NCBI RefSeq assembly: GCF_014197135.1
Contig: NZ_JACIFA010000003.1
Span: 248,001 to 312,000 of the forward strand
Reading direction: 5' to 3'
From: Sphingomonas zeae
Lineage (GTDB): Bacteria; Pseudomonadota; Alphaproteobacteria; Sphingomonadales; Sphingomonadaceae
Length of the DNA: 64,000 bases
Position 1 is the first letter of the stretch, and each line of letters begins with the position of its first letter. The position numbers were made by a program, and so were the translations under genes. A model generated the notes under the pieces. The model was not told where the DNA came from. It was given only the letters and a program-made list of their open reading frames with translations, and searched no databases. Below are positions 29,234-39,061 of the stretch, piece after piece.

Positions 29234-31243
29234 ATGATGGCATTGACGAAGGCGGGGGCGATCCTCGCAACGCTGGCGGGATCGATCGTGGCACCGGGCG
29301 GGCAAGACCAGCTCGATCGGTATCGCACGCAAATGGCGAATATGAGCCCCAACCAGGCGACGCAGGCTATGCCCGCGCCCGCCGACGGCGCGATCGCGGC
29401 GGCGCTGGCCCAGTGGCGCGCGCTGCAACAGACCGATTCGCTGCCCTTTGACAGCTATGCCGGGTTCCTGATGGCGCATCCCGGCTGGCCGGGCGAAGCC
29501 GGCAATCGCCGGGCGGCCGAGAAACAGGCCGCGAACTTCACCGCCGCGCCGTCGAGCATCGTCGCCTATTTTCGCCGCTTCCCGCCCCAGTCTGCGGCAG
29601 GCGGGGTCGCCTATGCCCGCGCGCTGCTCGCCACCGGCGCTCCTGCGGAAGCGGCGCAGGCCGCGCGCACGGCGTGGCGGCGCGGCGCATTGTCCCCGAC
29701 CGACGAGGCGCTGGTCATGTCGACCTTCGCTTCCGCACTGACGCCCGAGGATCAGGATGCTCGGATGGATGCGCTGCTCTGGTCCGGCCAGACGAGTGCT
29801 GCAGCGCGCCAGCTCAACTATACCAGTACGGCGCGGCGTCCGATCTTCGCGGCCCGACTCGCCTTTCGCACCCGGTCGGCGGATGCGCCCAGCCTGTCGG
29901 CCTCGACCGCCGAGCTTTATGCCAATGACGCGGGCTATGTCGCCGATCGGGCCATGTGGTTGCGCGATACCGGCGACAGCCTGACCGCGCGCTCCTGGCT
30001 CGCCCGCTCGCGCCAGCTGGCCACGCGGCCGGGCAATGTCGAGAAATTCTATGAGGCGCTGCTGGTCAATGCGCGTGCAGCCGCGGCCGACAATCAGCTG
30101 CAGACCGCCTATGACATCGCCCGACAGGTCGACGACGCCTATCCCGTCGGCACCGATGTTTCGACCAAACCTTATGGCGAGCGCGACGATTATACGAGCC
30201 TGGTCTGGCTGGCCGGGCAGACCGCGATGAAGCTCGCCCGCCCGGCCGACGCGATGACGCTGTTCGACCGCTATGGCCGAGGCAGCCAGTCGCCGCAGAC
30301 TCGGGCCAAGGGCTTTTACTGGGCGGGCCGCGCGGCGGAGGCGGCGGGGCGGTCGAGCGAGGCGGCGGCTTTCTACAACCGGGCCGCGCAATATCGCGAC
30401 CAATTCTATGGCCAGTTGGCGCTGGAGCGGACCGGCCGTCCGCTTGTCGCCCCGCCCGCCATTGCCGCCACCAACGTAGCGCCTGCCGTCCGCGCCGCCT
30501 TCGACGCACGTGAGACGGTGCGCGCCGCCCGGTTCCTGGGCCAGATCGGCCAATGGCAGGACCAGACCGCCTTTGTCCGTCAGATCGCAGCGGACGCGGA
30601 AGACGAGAACGACCATTTGCTTGCCGCCGACCTTTCGCGCAGCATCAACCGTCCCGATCTGGCGGTCATGGTCGGGCGCAGCGCGATGCAAAACGGCCTG
30701 ACGGAATATTCGGCGGCCGGTTTCCCGACCGTGCCCGTCCCCAGCGGCTATGAGCAGAGCTGGACGATCATCCACGCCATCGCGCGCCAGGAAAGCCAAT
30801 TCGACCGCGCCGCCGTCAGCCATGCGGGCGCGCGCGGGCTGATGCAGCTGATGCCCGCCACCGCCGCCGAGCAATCGGGCAAGATCGGACTGTCCTACTC
30901 GCCCGCCGCGCTGACCACCGATCCGAACCTGTCGATCCAGCTGGGCGCCAGCTATTTCGAGAGGATCCGCAACAATTATGGGAGCTATCCGCTTGCGATC
31001 GCCGCCTATAATGCAGGTGGCGGCAATGTGAACAAATGGCTGCGCGCCAATGGCGACCCGCGCACCGGATCGGTCGATATCGTCGACTGGATCGAGGCGA
31101 TCCCCTATTCCGAGACGCGCAACTATGTGCAACGGGTGCTAGAGAATGCGGTCGTCTATGACCTGATGAATCCCGCCCGCGCGACGAGCCGGGGACCGAC
31201 GCCGCTCAGCTGGTATCTGGGCAAGTCGTCGCGGCCGGGTTGA
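29234..31243 (+). CDS. Soluble lytic murein transglycosylase (Slt70-like)
   Basis: A ~669-residue periplasmic enzyme. A signal region (MMALTKAGAILATLAGSIVA) is followed by an alpha-helical superhelical region (about 40-490) with repeat-like helix pairs, then the SLT catalytic domain (about 510-640). That domain has the catalytic Glu in AIARQESQFDRAAVS, then GARGLMQLMPATA and AIAAYNAGGGNVNKWL. It cleaves the MurNAc-GlcNAc bond to anhydro-MurNAc. It is followed 30 bp later by greB. Confidence 0.93.
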   Translation: MMALTKAGAILATLAGSIVAPGGQDQLDRYRTQMANMSPNQATQAMPAPADGAIAAALAQWRALQQTDSLPFDSYAGFLMAHPGWPGEAGNRRAAEKQAANFTAAPSSIVAYFRRFPPQSAAGGVAYARALLATGAPAEAAQAARTAWRRGALSPTDEALVMSTFASALTPEDQDARMDALLWSGQTSAAARQLNYTSTARRPIFAARLAFRTRSADAPSLSASTAELYANDAGYVADRAMWLRDTGDSLTARSWLARSRQLATRPGNVEKFYEALLVNARAAAADNQLQTAYDIARQVDDAYPVGTDVSTKPYGERDDYTSLVWLAGQTAMKLARPADAMTLFDRYGRGSQSPQTRAKGFYWAGRAAEAAGRSSEAAAFYNRAAQYRDQFYGQLALERTGRPLVAPPAIAATNVAPAVRAAFDARETVRAARFLGQIGQWQDQTAFVRQIAADAEDENDHLLAADLSRSINRPDLAVMVGRSAMQNGLTEYSAAGFPTVPVPSGYEQSWTIIHAIARQESQFDRAAVSHAGARGLMQLMPATAAEQSGKIGLSYSPAALTTDPNLSIQLGASYFERIRNNYGSYPLAIAAYNAGGGNVNKWLRANGDPRTGSVDIVDWIEAIPYSETRNYVQRVLENAVVYDLMNPARATSRGPTPLSWYLGKSSRPG

Positions 31244-31273
31244 TCGCGGCGGCATAGGGAATAGAGGGGGGCG

Positions 31274-31756
31274 ATGGATCGTCCCAACTATATCACCCCG
31301 GCAGGCTATGCCGCGCTACGCCAGGAATATGAGGCGCTGTTTGCCGTCGAGCGGCCCAAGTTGGTCGACACGATCGCCTGGGCCGCCGGCAATGGCGATC
31401 GCTCGGAGAATGGCGACTATATCTATGGTCGCAAGCGGCTGCGTGAGATCGATCGGCGACTGGGCTGGCTGTCGAAGCGGATGAAGGCTGCCAAGGTCAT
31501 CGATCCCGCCCGGCAGGAAGACCGGAGCAAAGTGTGGTTCGGTGCTACCGTCACCATCGTCGATGACGACGATAACGAACGGGTCCTGACTTTGGTTGGC
31601 GATGACGAGGCCGATGCGGGCAAAGGCCGGGTCGGCTGGAACGCACCGCTGGTGCGGGCGCTGCGTGGGGCCTCGGTCGGCGACCTGCGGCGCGTCACCC
31701 TTCCGGCAGGCGAAAAGGAATATGAGGTGATTGCCATCACTTACCCGATCGAATGA
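31274..31756 (+). CDS. greB: Transcript cleavage factor GreB
   Basis: A 160-residue Gre factor. The N-terminal coiled coil (about 1-78) ends in the acidic tip GDRSENGDYIYGRKRLREIDRR, typical of GreB, and the C-terminal FKBP-like domain (about 85-158) has the VGWNAPLVRALRG region. It restarts backtracked RNA polymerase by stimulating transcript cleavage. The GreB rather than GreA call rests on the YIYGRKRLREID stretch. Confidence 0.92.
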   Translation: MDRPNYITPAGYAALRQEYEALFAVERPKLVDTIAWAAGNGDRSENGDYIYGRKRLREIDRRLGWLSKRMKAAKVIDPARQEDRSKVWFGATVTIVDDDDNERVLTLVGDDEADAGKGRVGWNAPLVRALRGASVGDLRRVTLPAGEKEYEVIAITYPIE

Positions 31757-31811
31757 GGAACGCATGGCCATTCTCCTGCGCTGTAGGGGACAGTGATACA
31801 GGAGAGCGATC

Positions 31812-32036
31812 ATGGAACATCCCCGCACCACCAGCGCCCGCGAGCATGATGATAGCGCCATTATCGAGGCATCGGAGCCGGCCCCCTCGGCCGTAGGCAG
31901 CACAGGCGGCATCGCCGCTGATGTCGCCACCCGCGATGAGTTGAGCCGCGCCGTCGATGATCCCGAAAACCATGAGCGCGTGACCAAGGGCATCGAGATG
32001 GCGAACGGACAGGTCCGCAACGGCGGACGTCGCTGA
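31812..32036 (+). CDS. Small acidic hypothetical protein
   Basis: A 74-residue hydrophilic protein with no membrane segment, preceded by a good ribosome site (AGGAG, 7 bp before the ATG). It is rich in Asp, Glu and Ala (ATRDELSRAVDDPENHERV) and probably disordered or helical. It lies between greB and the NYN gene on the same strand. I do not recognise a family; the ribosome site and strand context make it more than a chance frame. Confidence 0.6.
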   Translation: MEHPRTTSAREHDDSAIIEASEPAPSAVGSTGGIAADVATRDELSRAVDDPENHERVTKGIEMANGQVRNGGRR

Positions 32037-32087
32037 GCCGCCTTTCAACCGATGGCCCGAGCAGCGCGGCTTTGCTAAGCTGGGCTC

Positions 32088-32864
32088 ATGAACGCCCCGA
32101 CCCGCAACATCGCGCTGCTCATCGATGCGGACAATGCCCAGTCCGCCGCCATCGACCCCGTTCTGACGGTTTTGGCCGAGCTGGGCACGGTCAATGTCCG
32201 CCGCGCCTATGGCAACTGGTCAAAGCCCGGTCTGAAGGGCTGGCGCGACGTGATGGTCAAGCATGGCATCGAACCGCAGCAACAGTTCGACCTCACCAAG
32301 GGCAAGAACGCCACCGACATGAAAATGACCATCGATGCGATGGATTTGCTGTTTCGCGGGCGCATCGACGGGTTCGGCATCATGTCGTCCGATAGCGACT
32401 TCATGCCACTGGCCACCCGCATCCGGCAGGACGGCTTTCCGGTCTATGGCTTTGGCAACAGCCGCACGCCCGAGGCATTCAAACAGGCGTGCAGCCGCTT
32501 CATTGATGTCGGCGCGCTGATCGGCGAAGCCGCCCGCCCCCCCAGTGCCAAGCCCACGCCCGCCGATGTGCCCTTAGCCGATTCGCTGCCGCCCTCGATC
32601 GAACAGTCCAAGCGGACGGCGGGCACACCGCGCCCGATCGACGAGGAACTGCTCAAGCTGCTGGTCGACGCCTATAATTCGGTCAAGCGCGACGAACGCG
32701 GCTTTGCCAGCCTGTCGGCCATGGGACAGCTTGCCGGCAACCGTTCGAGCTTCGACACGCGCAATTATGGTTTCAAGCGGCTGTCCGACCTGATCGAAGC
32801 GGTCCCCAATTTCCAGACCGAGCGACGCGAGGACGGCCGGACCTTCGTCAAGCGGGTCCGGTGA
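32088..32864 (+). CDS. NYN-domain putative RNase with C-terminal OST-HTH/LOTUS domain
   Basis: A 258-residue protein. The N-terminal NYN/LabA-like PIN domain (about 5-150) has the acidic residues in LLIDADNAQ and SSDSDFMPLATRIR. A Pro-rich linker (about 155-190) leads to a C-terminal OST-HTH domain (about 193-255; EELLKLLVDAYNSVKRDERGFASLS). NYN proteins are predicted or shown single-strand RNA nucleases, and LOTUS domains bind RNA or partner proteins. The substrate is unknown. It is probably cytosolic. Confidence 0.9.
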   Translation: MNAPTRNIALLIDADNAQSAAIDPVLTVLAELGTVNVRRAYGNWSKPGLKGWRDVMVKHGIEPQQQFDLTKGKNATDMKMTIDAMDLLFRGRIDGFGIMSSDSDFMPLATRIRQDGFPVYGFGNSRTPEAFKQACSRFIDVGALIGEAARPPSAKPTPADVPLADSLPPSIEQSKRTAGTPRPIDEELLKLLVDAYNSVKRDERGFASLSAMGQLAGNRSSFDTRNYGFKRLSDLIEAVPNFQTERREDGRTFVKRVR

Positions 32865-32894
32865 AAATGGCTTACCTTCGACGGGAGGACTGAT

Positions 32895-34085
32895 TCACCC
32901 CTGATCTCGAGGATCGGGCATCGTCAGCGTCGCGCATGTACCCGGTCCGGCATCGTCAAACCGCACTTCGCCGCGCAATTGCCGCGCGAGGCTGGCGATC
33001 ATCCGCATCCCCAGACTGTGGCGCGACGCGACCTTCATATCGAAATTGGCGGGCAGACCCTTGCCCTTGTCGCGCACCGACAGGATGATCTGACCATCGC
33101 GCGCGTGGAGGCCGACATCGATCACGCCGCCTTCCTCGCCATAGGCATATTTGATCGCATTGGTCAGCAGCTCGGTCAGCATCAGGCCGATCGGGATGGC
33201 GATATCGGCGTTCATCTCGATCGCGTCGATATCGCAGTGGACCCGGTGCTTTTCCGACTGCTCCGCCAGATGCTCGGCAATACCGCAGGCCAGGTCGTCG
33301 AGCGACACCATGCCCACCCGCTCGCTCCGCCAGAGCCGGTCGTGCGTCTGTGCGATCGCCGCGATTCGCGCCTGCGCGTCGTTGAGCATCCGCAGGACGC
33401 GCGGATCGTCATCCTCCTGCTGCTGCAGATTGAGCATGGCGGAGACGAGCGCAAGGCTATTCTTGACCCGGTGGCTGGCCTCGCGGGTCAGAAGCTGCTG
33501 ATGCTCGACCGCTTCGGCCAAGCGACGCTCCGCCTCCTGCCGCTCGATCGCAACCCCGATCAGGTTGGCGAAACCCTGCATGAAGGCGAGGTCGGCCTCT
33601 TCGAAGCGCCCCTCATCGGGGCTGTCGACCTCCAGCACGCCATAGCGTTGGCCGGACGCCTCGACGAGGACGTTGATCGCTCGGCGAATCCTGTGGTCGG
33701 CCATGAATTGCGGGGTACGAAACCGCTCTTCCTGTTCGAGATGGTTGGAAATGACGCCCTGACCCGTCTGAAGGGCGAAGCCTGCGGGCGAGCCCATGTC
33801 GGTCCGCATCTCGGTCGAACCGACGACGCCCGGCCCCCAGCCGACCCCGGCACGGACCAAGAGAGTATCTTGATCTGCCTTATATTCCAGAAACTTGCAG
33901 AATGACGATCGCATCCCCTCTGCACATAGCTCGGTCGCGCGCTGCAACATGGGGTCGAGATCACGAGCCCGCAGCGCCTCGATGCCAAAGGCGGCGAGGA
34001 CGGACTGCTGGCGGAGCCGGTAATGCAACTGCCCTGCGCTGGCGATCTCCTGATCGTCGCCCTGCGCCTGTTCCACTACCGCCAT
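32895..34085 (-). CDS. Cytosolic GAF-domain HisKA_2 sensor histidine kinase
   Basis: A ~396-residue kinase with no membrane segment. A GAF domain (about 40-180, SFCKFLEYKADQDTLLVRAGVG) is followed by a HisKA_2 DHp with the phospho-His in TREASHRVKNSLALVSAML and an HATPase (LTELLTNAIKYAY, VRDKGKGLP). HisKA_2/HWE kinases in alphaproteobacteria often feed PhyR-type stress signalling. No response regulator lies next to it. The start was placed at MAVVEQAQGDDQ. Confidence 0.9.
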   Translation of the reverse strand: MAVVEQAQGDDQEIASAGQLHYRLRQQSVLAAFGIEALRARDLDPMLQRATELCAEGMRSSFCKFLEYKADQDTLLVRAGVGWGPGVVGSTEMRTDMGSPAGFALQTGQGVISNHLEQEERFRTPQFMADHRIRRAINVLVEASGQRYGVLEVDSPDEGRFEEADLAFMQGFANLIGVAIERQEAERRLAEAVEHQQLLTREASHRVKNSLALVSAMLNLQQQEDDDPRVLRMLNDAQARIAAIAQTHDRLWRSERVGMVSLDDLACGIAEHLAEQSEKHRVHCDIDAIEMNADIAIPIGLMLTELLTNAIKYAYGEEGGVIDVGLHARDGQIILSVRDKGKGLPANFDMKVASRHSLGMRMIASLARQLRGEVRFDDAGPGTCATLTMPDPRDQG

Positions 34086-34180
34086 TCCCGATCGCGCCCT
34101 TTGTTTCCCTGTCGTTATAACGACCCAGATGGGATTTGGCCGCATCGGTTTAAACCCACCCGCTTACCGTCGATGCGACA

Positions 34181-34210
34181 ACGCCCTCCCCGATCGCTCG
34201 GGAAGGGCGT
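34181..34210. terminator. Hairpin downstream of ettA
   Basis: ACGCCCTcCCCGA-tcgc-TCGGGaAGGGCGT forms a 12-bp stem with one mismatch at 34181-34210, 25 bp past the ettA stop. Neither side has a run of T, so intrinsic termination may be weak; it may instead protect transcript ends. Confidence 0.5.
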
Positions 34211-34234
34211 CGCGCGGAACCCGTAAAGCTGGGA

Positions 34235-35914
<1,680 letters not shown>

Positions 35915-36021
35915 GGCGGCGCGGGGCTCCGTGCTTTTCTTGCGACTGTGGAAATTTCCCGCTCATGTAGTGGTTGCGCGGGCGGTTGGCAAACAGGACG
36001 CTGTGCGCAACAGTCCCACTC

Positions 36022-37419
36022 ATGAAGTGCTTGATCCTCGCGGCCCTGACCGCCTCCGCCCTACCCTCGCCCACCCTGGCACAACGGACCCCGCCGCCCC
36101 CACCCGCGGCGGTCGCGCCCGAAGTCGAACGCCTGCGCGATGCGGCGCTGAACGATAGGGTCGCCTGGGACATCGTCGAGGGGCTGACCACCGAAGTCGG
36201 CCAAAGGCTGGCGGGAACGGAGGCGGAGGCGCGTGCCCGGCAATGGGCCGTCGCCCGTTTGACGGCGCTCGGTTTCAAGAATGTGCGGATCGAGCCCTAT
36301 CGGATGCCGGTTTGGGAACGTGGGGCGGAGAGCGCCGAGATCCTGGCCCCTTTCCCGCAGAAGCTGACGCTGGCCGCGCTCGGCAACTCCGGCGCGACGC
36401 CAGCGACCGGACTGACCGGTGAAGTCGCGGTGTTCGCCAACATGGCGGCGTTCCAGGCCGCGCCCGACGACGCGGTCAAGGGTCGGATCGTCTATATCGG
36501 CAATGCGATGCCCCGGACGCAGGATGGATCGGGCTATGGCGCTTATGGCACGGCGCGCTTCACCGGTCCCGCCTTGGCGGCCAAGCGGGGCGCGATCGCG
36601 ATCATCATCCGTTCCATCGGCACCGACCAGCATCGGTTCCCCCATACCGGCACCACAAACTTTCCCAACGGCCTGAAGCCGATCCCCGCCGCCGCGCTTT
36701 CGGTGCCCGATGCCGAGCAGGTGGAGCGCATAGCGAACCGAGGGCAGCCGATCCGCATGAAGCTGGTTCTCACCCCGCGCATGGTCGGTATGCGCGAATC
36801 AGGCAATGTCATCGCCGAGGTACCCGGCAGCGATCCGTCGGCGGGCATCGTGTTGGTTGGCGGCCATCTCGACAGCTGGGATCTGGGGACGGGTGCGATC
36901 GATGACGCCAGCGGGATCGCCATCACGGCCGCCGCCGCCAAGCGGATCATGGATGCGGGGCAGCCGCGCCGCACCATCCGCGTCGTCTGGTTCGGTGCCG
37001 AGGAAGTCGGAGGGATGGGCGGCGAAGCCTATGCCAAGGCCCATGCCGACGAACGCCATGCCACCGCATCCGAAAGCGACTTTGGCGCCGATCGGGTGTG
37101 GCGGTTCGAGGTCAATCTGCCACCGTCTGCCGCGCCGGTCGCCGACCGGCTCCAGACCGCGCTCGCGCCGCTCGGCATTGTCCGGGGCAGCGGCGTCGGA
37201 GGCGACGGCACCGATATCGCACCGACTTTGAAGCTCGGCACCGCTGCGATCGACCTGAACCAGTCGGGATGGGACTATTTCGATACCCACCACACGCCCG
37301 ATGACGTGTTGGACCGGGTCGATCCGGCCGCGCTTCGCCAGAATGTCGCCGCCTGGACCGCGATGCTGGCGGTGGTGGCGAACGCGCAGGAGGCGATAGG
37401 CCCGGTCAGCCCCCGCTGA
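36022..37419 (+). CDS. M28-family exported metallopeptidase (aminopeptidase-like)
   Basis: A 465-residue exported peptidase. The signal peptide MKCLILAALTASALPSPTLA is followed by a PA-type insert (about 130-250) and the M28 two-zinc catalytic domain: GGHLDSWDLGTGAIDDASG (His and bridging Asp), FGAEEVGGMGG (catalytic Glu pair) and the terminal His in YFDTHHTPDD. It removes N-terminal residues from peptides in the periplasm or medium. It is divergent from ettA. Confidence 0.92.
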   Translation: MKCLILAALTASALPSPTLAQRTPPPPPAAVAPEVERLRDAALNDRVAWDIVEGLTTEVGQRLAGTEAEARARQWAVARLTALGFKNVRIEPYRMPVWERGAESAEILAPFPQKLTLAALGNSGATPATGLTGEVAVFANMAAFQAAPDDAVKGRIVYIGNAMPRTQDGSGYGAYGTARFTGPALAAKRGAIAIIIRSIGTDQHRFPHTGTTNFPNGLKPIPAAALSVPDAEQVERIANRGQPIRMKLVLTPRMVGMRESGNVIAEVPGSDPSAGIVLVGGHLDSWDLGTGAIDDASGIAITAAAAKRIMDAGQPRRTIRVVWFGAEEVGGMGGEAYAKAHADERHATASESDFGADRVWRFEVNLPPSAAPVADRLQTALAPLGIVRGSGVGGDGTDIAPTLKLGTAAIDLNQSGWDYFDTHHTPDDVLDRVDPAALRQNVAAWTAMLAVVANAQEAIGPVSPR

Positions 37420-37523
37420 TCGGTAGGTCTTTCCCCTACATTTTGAAAACGCCAACGCCTTGAAAAAGCCCGATCCATGCCATCGGTTCGTCGCGAACGT
37501 TGCGATCCGATGAATTTTGCGGA

Positions 37524-37551
37524 TTGACCGCGATGAACCGCACGTTATTTG
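37524..37551 (+). promoter_or_regulatory. Candidate promoter of the small lipoprotein gene
   Basis: TTGACC (37524-37529) and TATTTG (37546-37551) are 16 bp apart, about 60 bp before the ATG at 37613. The -10 match is only fair. The assignment rests on position and the -35 match. Confidence 0.3.
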
Positions 37552-37612
37552 AGCCGCTTCGCGACGGCATTCGGGTCGGCCGCGATGATTGCTTATGCTT
37601 GGGAGCATTCGA

Positions 37613-37879
37613 ATGAAGAAGATTGCCTTTGTTCTCGCTGCCGCCGGCCTGATGTCCGTGGCCGCCTGCAACAAGTCGCCGGAAGCGGCCGCCGTTGAGA
37701 ACAACGCGGACATGCTGGCCGACAACATGGAAATGCAGGCTGACAACATGGAAGCCGTTGCCGACAACACCTCGAACGCTGCTGCTGCCGCGACCCTCGA
37801 GAACGCTGCCGACAACATGAACACCGCTGCCGACAACGTCCGTGACGCTGCCGACGCCAAGGCGGACAACATGCAGTAA
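37613..37879 (+). CDS. Small lipoprotein with repeated ADNM helical units
   Basis: An 88-residue protein. Signal MKKIAFVLAAAGLMSVAAC ends in a lipobox with Cys19, so the mature protein should be lipid-anchored. The rest is Ala/Asn/Asp/Met-rich with recurring ADNM, ADNV and ADNT units (ADMLADNMEMQADNMEAV), spaced about seven residues, suggesting a long amphipathic helix or coiled coil. It resembles Lpp-like lipoproteins in design but not in sequence. GGGAG lies 7 bp before the ATG, and it has its own terminator, so it is a single-gene unit, perhaps abundantly expressed. Confidence 0.75.
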   Translation: MKKIAFVLAAAGLMSVAACNKSPEAAAVENNADMLADNMEMQADNMEAVADNTSNAAAAATLENAADNMNTAADNVRDAADAKADNMQ

Positions 37880-37928
37880 TGCCGCCTCGGACCTTCGGGT
37901 CCGAAGTGCCGACTGCTATGTCGGAAAA

Positions 37929-37962
37929 GGGCGCTTCCCATTGTGGGAGCGCCCTTTTTCTT
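37929..37962 (+). terminator. Rho-independent terminator of the lipoprotein gene
   Basis: GGGCGCTtCCCA-ttg-TGGGAGCGCCC forms an 11-bp stem with one bulged T, followed by TTTTTCTTT. It is strong, on the plus strand, 50 bp beyond the lipoprotein stop. Confidence 0.88.
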
Positions 37963-38039
37963 TGATCGATTTCCCGTGTAAAAGGTACGGCGCAGCGCTT
38001 GCGAAGCCCCGGCCTATCACGCTAACGACGGTTTCGGTG

Positions 38040-38115
38040 GGGCCTGTAGCTCAATGGTTAGAGCTGGCCGCTCATAACGGCTAGGTTGCGGGTTCGAGTC
38101 CTGCCGGGCCCACCA
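38040..38115 (+). tRNA. tRNA with CAU anticodon, probably tRNA-Ile2 (lysidine type)
   Basis: The 76-nt cloverleaf is complete: acceptor GGGCCTG / CGGGCCC, D-arm GCTC / GAGC, anticodon stem GGCCG / CGGCT with loop CTCATAA, T-arm GCGGG-TTCGAGT-CCTGC, discriminator A and an encoded CCA. The anticodon is CAU. It lacks initiator features because the first pair is G-C. The GGGCC acceptor end resembles alphaproteobacterial isoleucine tRNAs, so it is more likely tRNA-Ile2, which TilS converts to lysidine-34 and which reads AUA. Elongator tRNA-Met remains possible. Confidence 0.88.
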
Positions 38116-38284
38116 ACATTTTCCGGACATCGTTTCGTTCACTTGCCGGCGATCTGCCGGGATCAGGCATCGTGCCGTTGATCCAGCTGATCTCCGTCCA
38201 CCAACGGCTTTTGCGATACGCTCGGACATCCGCCTGTCGCCCTGACCTAGACAGAAGCTTCTTCAAAGCAGATGAAAACGCGAA

Positions 38285-38305
38285 GCATTTCTACTTAGGA
38301 AATGC
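38285..38305. promoter_or_regulatory. Inverted repeat upstream of bacterioferritin
   Basis: GCATTTC (38285-38291) and GAAATGC (38299-38305) form a perfect 7-bp inverted repeat with a 7-nt spacer, 66 bp before the bfr start. It lies in a 255-bp stretch between the tRNA and bfr that has no gene. The layout suits an operator for a dimeric regulator. It is not a standard Fur or Irr box, so the regulator is unknown. Confidence 0.45.
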
Positions 38306-38370
38306 GCCTTGTCGCGGCCGCCCGAGCTCTTCTAAGGTGCCCACCAACGCATCCATGAAGGACTGAAGCA

Positions 38371-38892
38371 ATGGCGGTTAAGGGCGACCCGAAGGTCATC
38401 GAATATCTCAACGAGGCGCTCAAGAACGAGTTGACCGCGATCAACCAGTATTTCCTGCACTATCGGTTGCTGGACCATTGGGGCGTCTACAAGCTCGCCC
38501 AGTTCGAATATCACGAATCAATCGATGAGATGCGCCATGCCGACTGGTTGGCGGAGCGAATCCTGTTCCTGGATGGCCTGCCCAATTTCCAGCTGCTCGG
38601 CCGCCTGCGCATCGGCGAAACGGTCGAAGAGGTGCTCAAGGGCGATCTCGCGATCGAGGTCGAAGCCGTGGCCCAGCTCAAGGAAGCCATCGCCTATTGC
38701 GAGCAGGTCCGCGACTATGTCAGCCGTGACCTGTTCCAGCGCATCCTGGCGAGCGAGGAAGAGCATGTCGACACATTGGAACGTCAGTTCGAAATGATCG
38801 CGCGCATGGGCATCCAGAACTACATCCAGTTGAACGCCATGGCGGAAAACGACACGCCCAAGTCGGGCGCGGCGCCCCATCTTCAGGGGTAA
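38371..38892 (+). CDS. bfr: Bacterioferritin
   Basis: A 173-residue haem-containing iron store that forms a 24-mer cage. All ferroxidase ligands are visible at +2 offset from E. coli: Glu20, Glu53, His56, Glu96, Glu129 and His132, with the haem-ligand Met54 in IDEMRHADW. The C-terminal tail is slightly longer than usual (ENDTPKSGAAPHLQG). The ribosome site GAAGGAC precedes the ATG. No bacterioferritin-associated ferredoxin (bfd) gene lies next to it in this window. Confidence 0.96.
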   Translation: MAVKGDPKVIEYLNEALKNELTAINQYFLHYRLLDHWGVYKLAQFEYHESIDEMRHADWLAERILFLDGLPNFQLLGRLRIGETVEEVLKGDLAIEVEAVAQLKEAIAYCEQVRDYVSRDLFQRILASEEEHVDTLERQFEMIARMGIQNYIQLNAMAENDTPKSGAAPHLQG

Positions 38893-38946
38893 GGGCTGCG
38901 GGGCGGGTCCAACGGCCCGCCCTGACGCTTTGTCTATACCCACACA

Positions 38947-39045
38947 CCGTTCAGCCTGAGCAAAGTCGAAGGCTCCGGAAAAACGCTCGTCACGCCCGAG
39001 TTTTGACGCCGCTCCTTGGCCTTCGACTTCGCACAGGCTGAACGG
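38947..39045. repeat. Dispersed inverted repeat between bfr and der
   Basis: GTTCAGCCTGAGCAAAGTCGAAGG starts at about 38950. It is mirrored by a reverse-complement copy (CCTTCGACTTCGCACAGGCTGAAC) at about 39020-39043. A degenerate third copy lies at 43957-43990. The unit looks like a REP-type palindromic repeat common between sphingomonad genes; it separates convergent bfr and der. I name only the repeat; a processing role is not shown. Confidence 0.7.
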
Positions 39046-39061
39046 CGGGTCGGGGGCCTTC

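Noticed and set aside
29123..31132. 669-codon open frame on the minus strand opposite the lytic transglycosylase
   Set aside because: Same antisense effect; the plus-strand product has a complete SLT domain and signal.
38040..38115. Initiator tRNA-Met
   Set aside because: The first acceptor pair is G-C and the anticodon stem lacks the three G-C pairs of initiators; tRNA-Ile2 or elongator Met fits better.
38116..38370. Possible bfd or small gene between tRNA and bfr
   Set aside because: No frame shows the CxxC pattern of bacterioferritin-associated ferredoxin; the short open frames have no ribosome site or conserved sequence.
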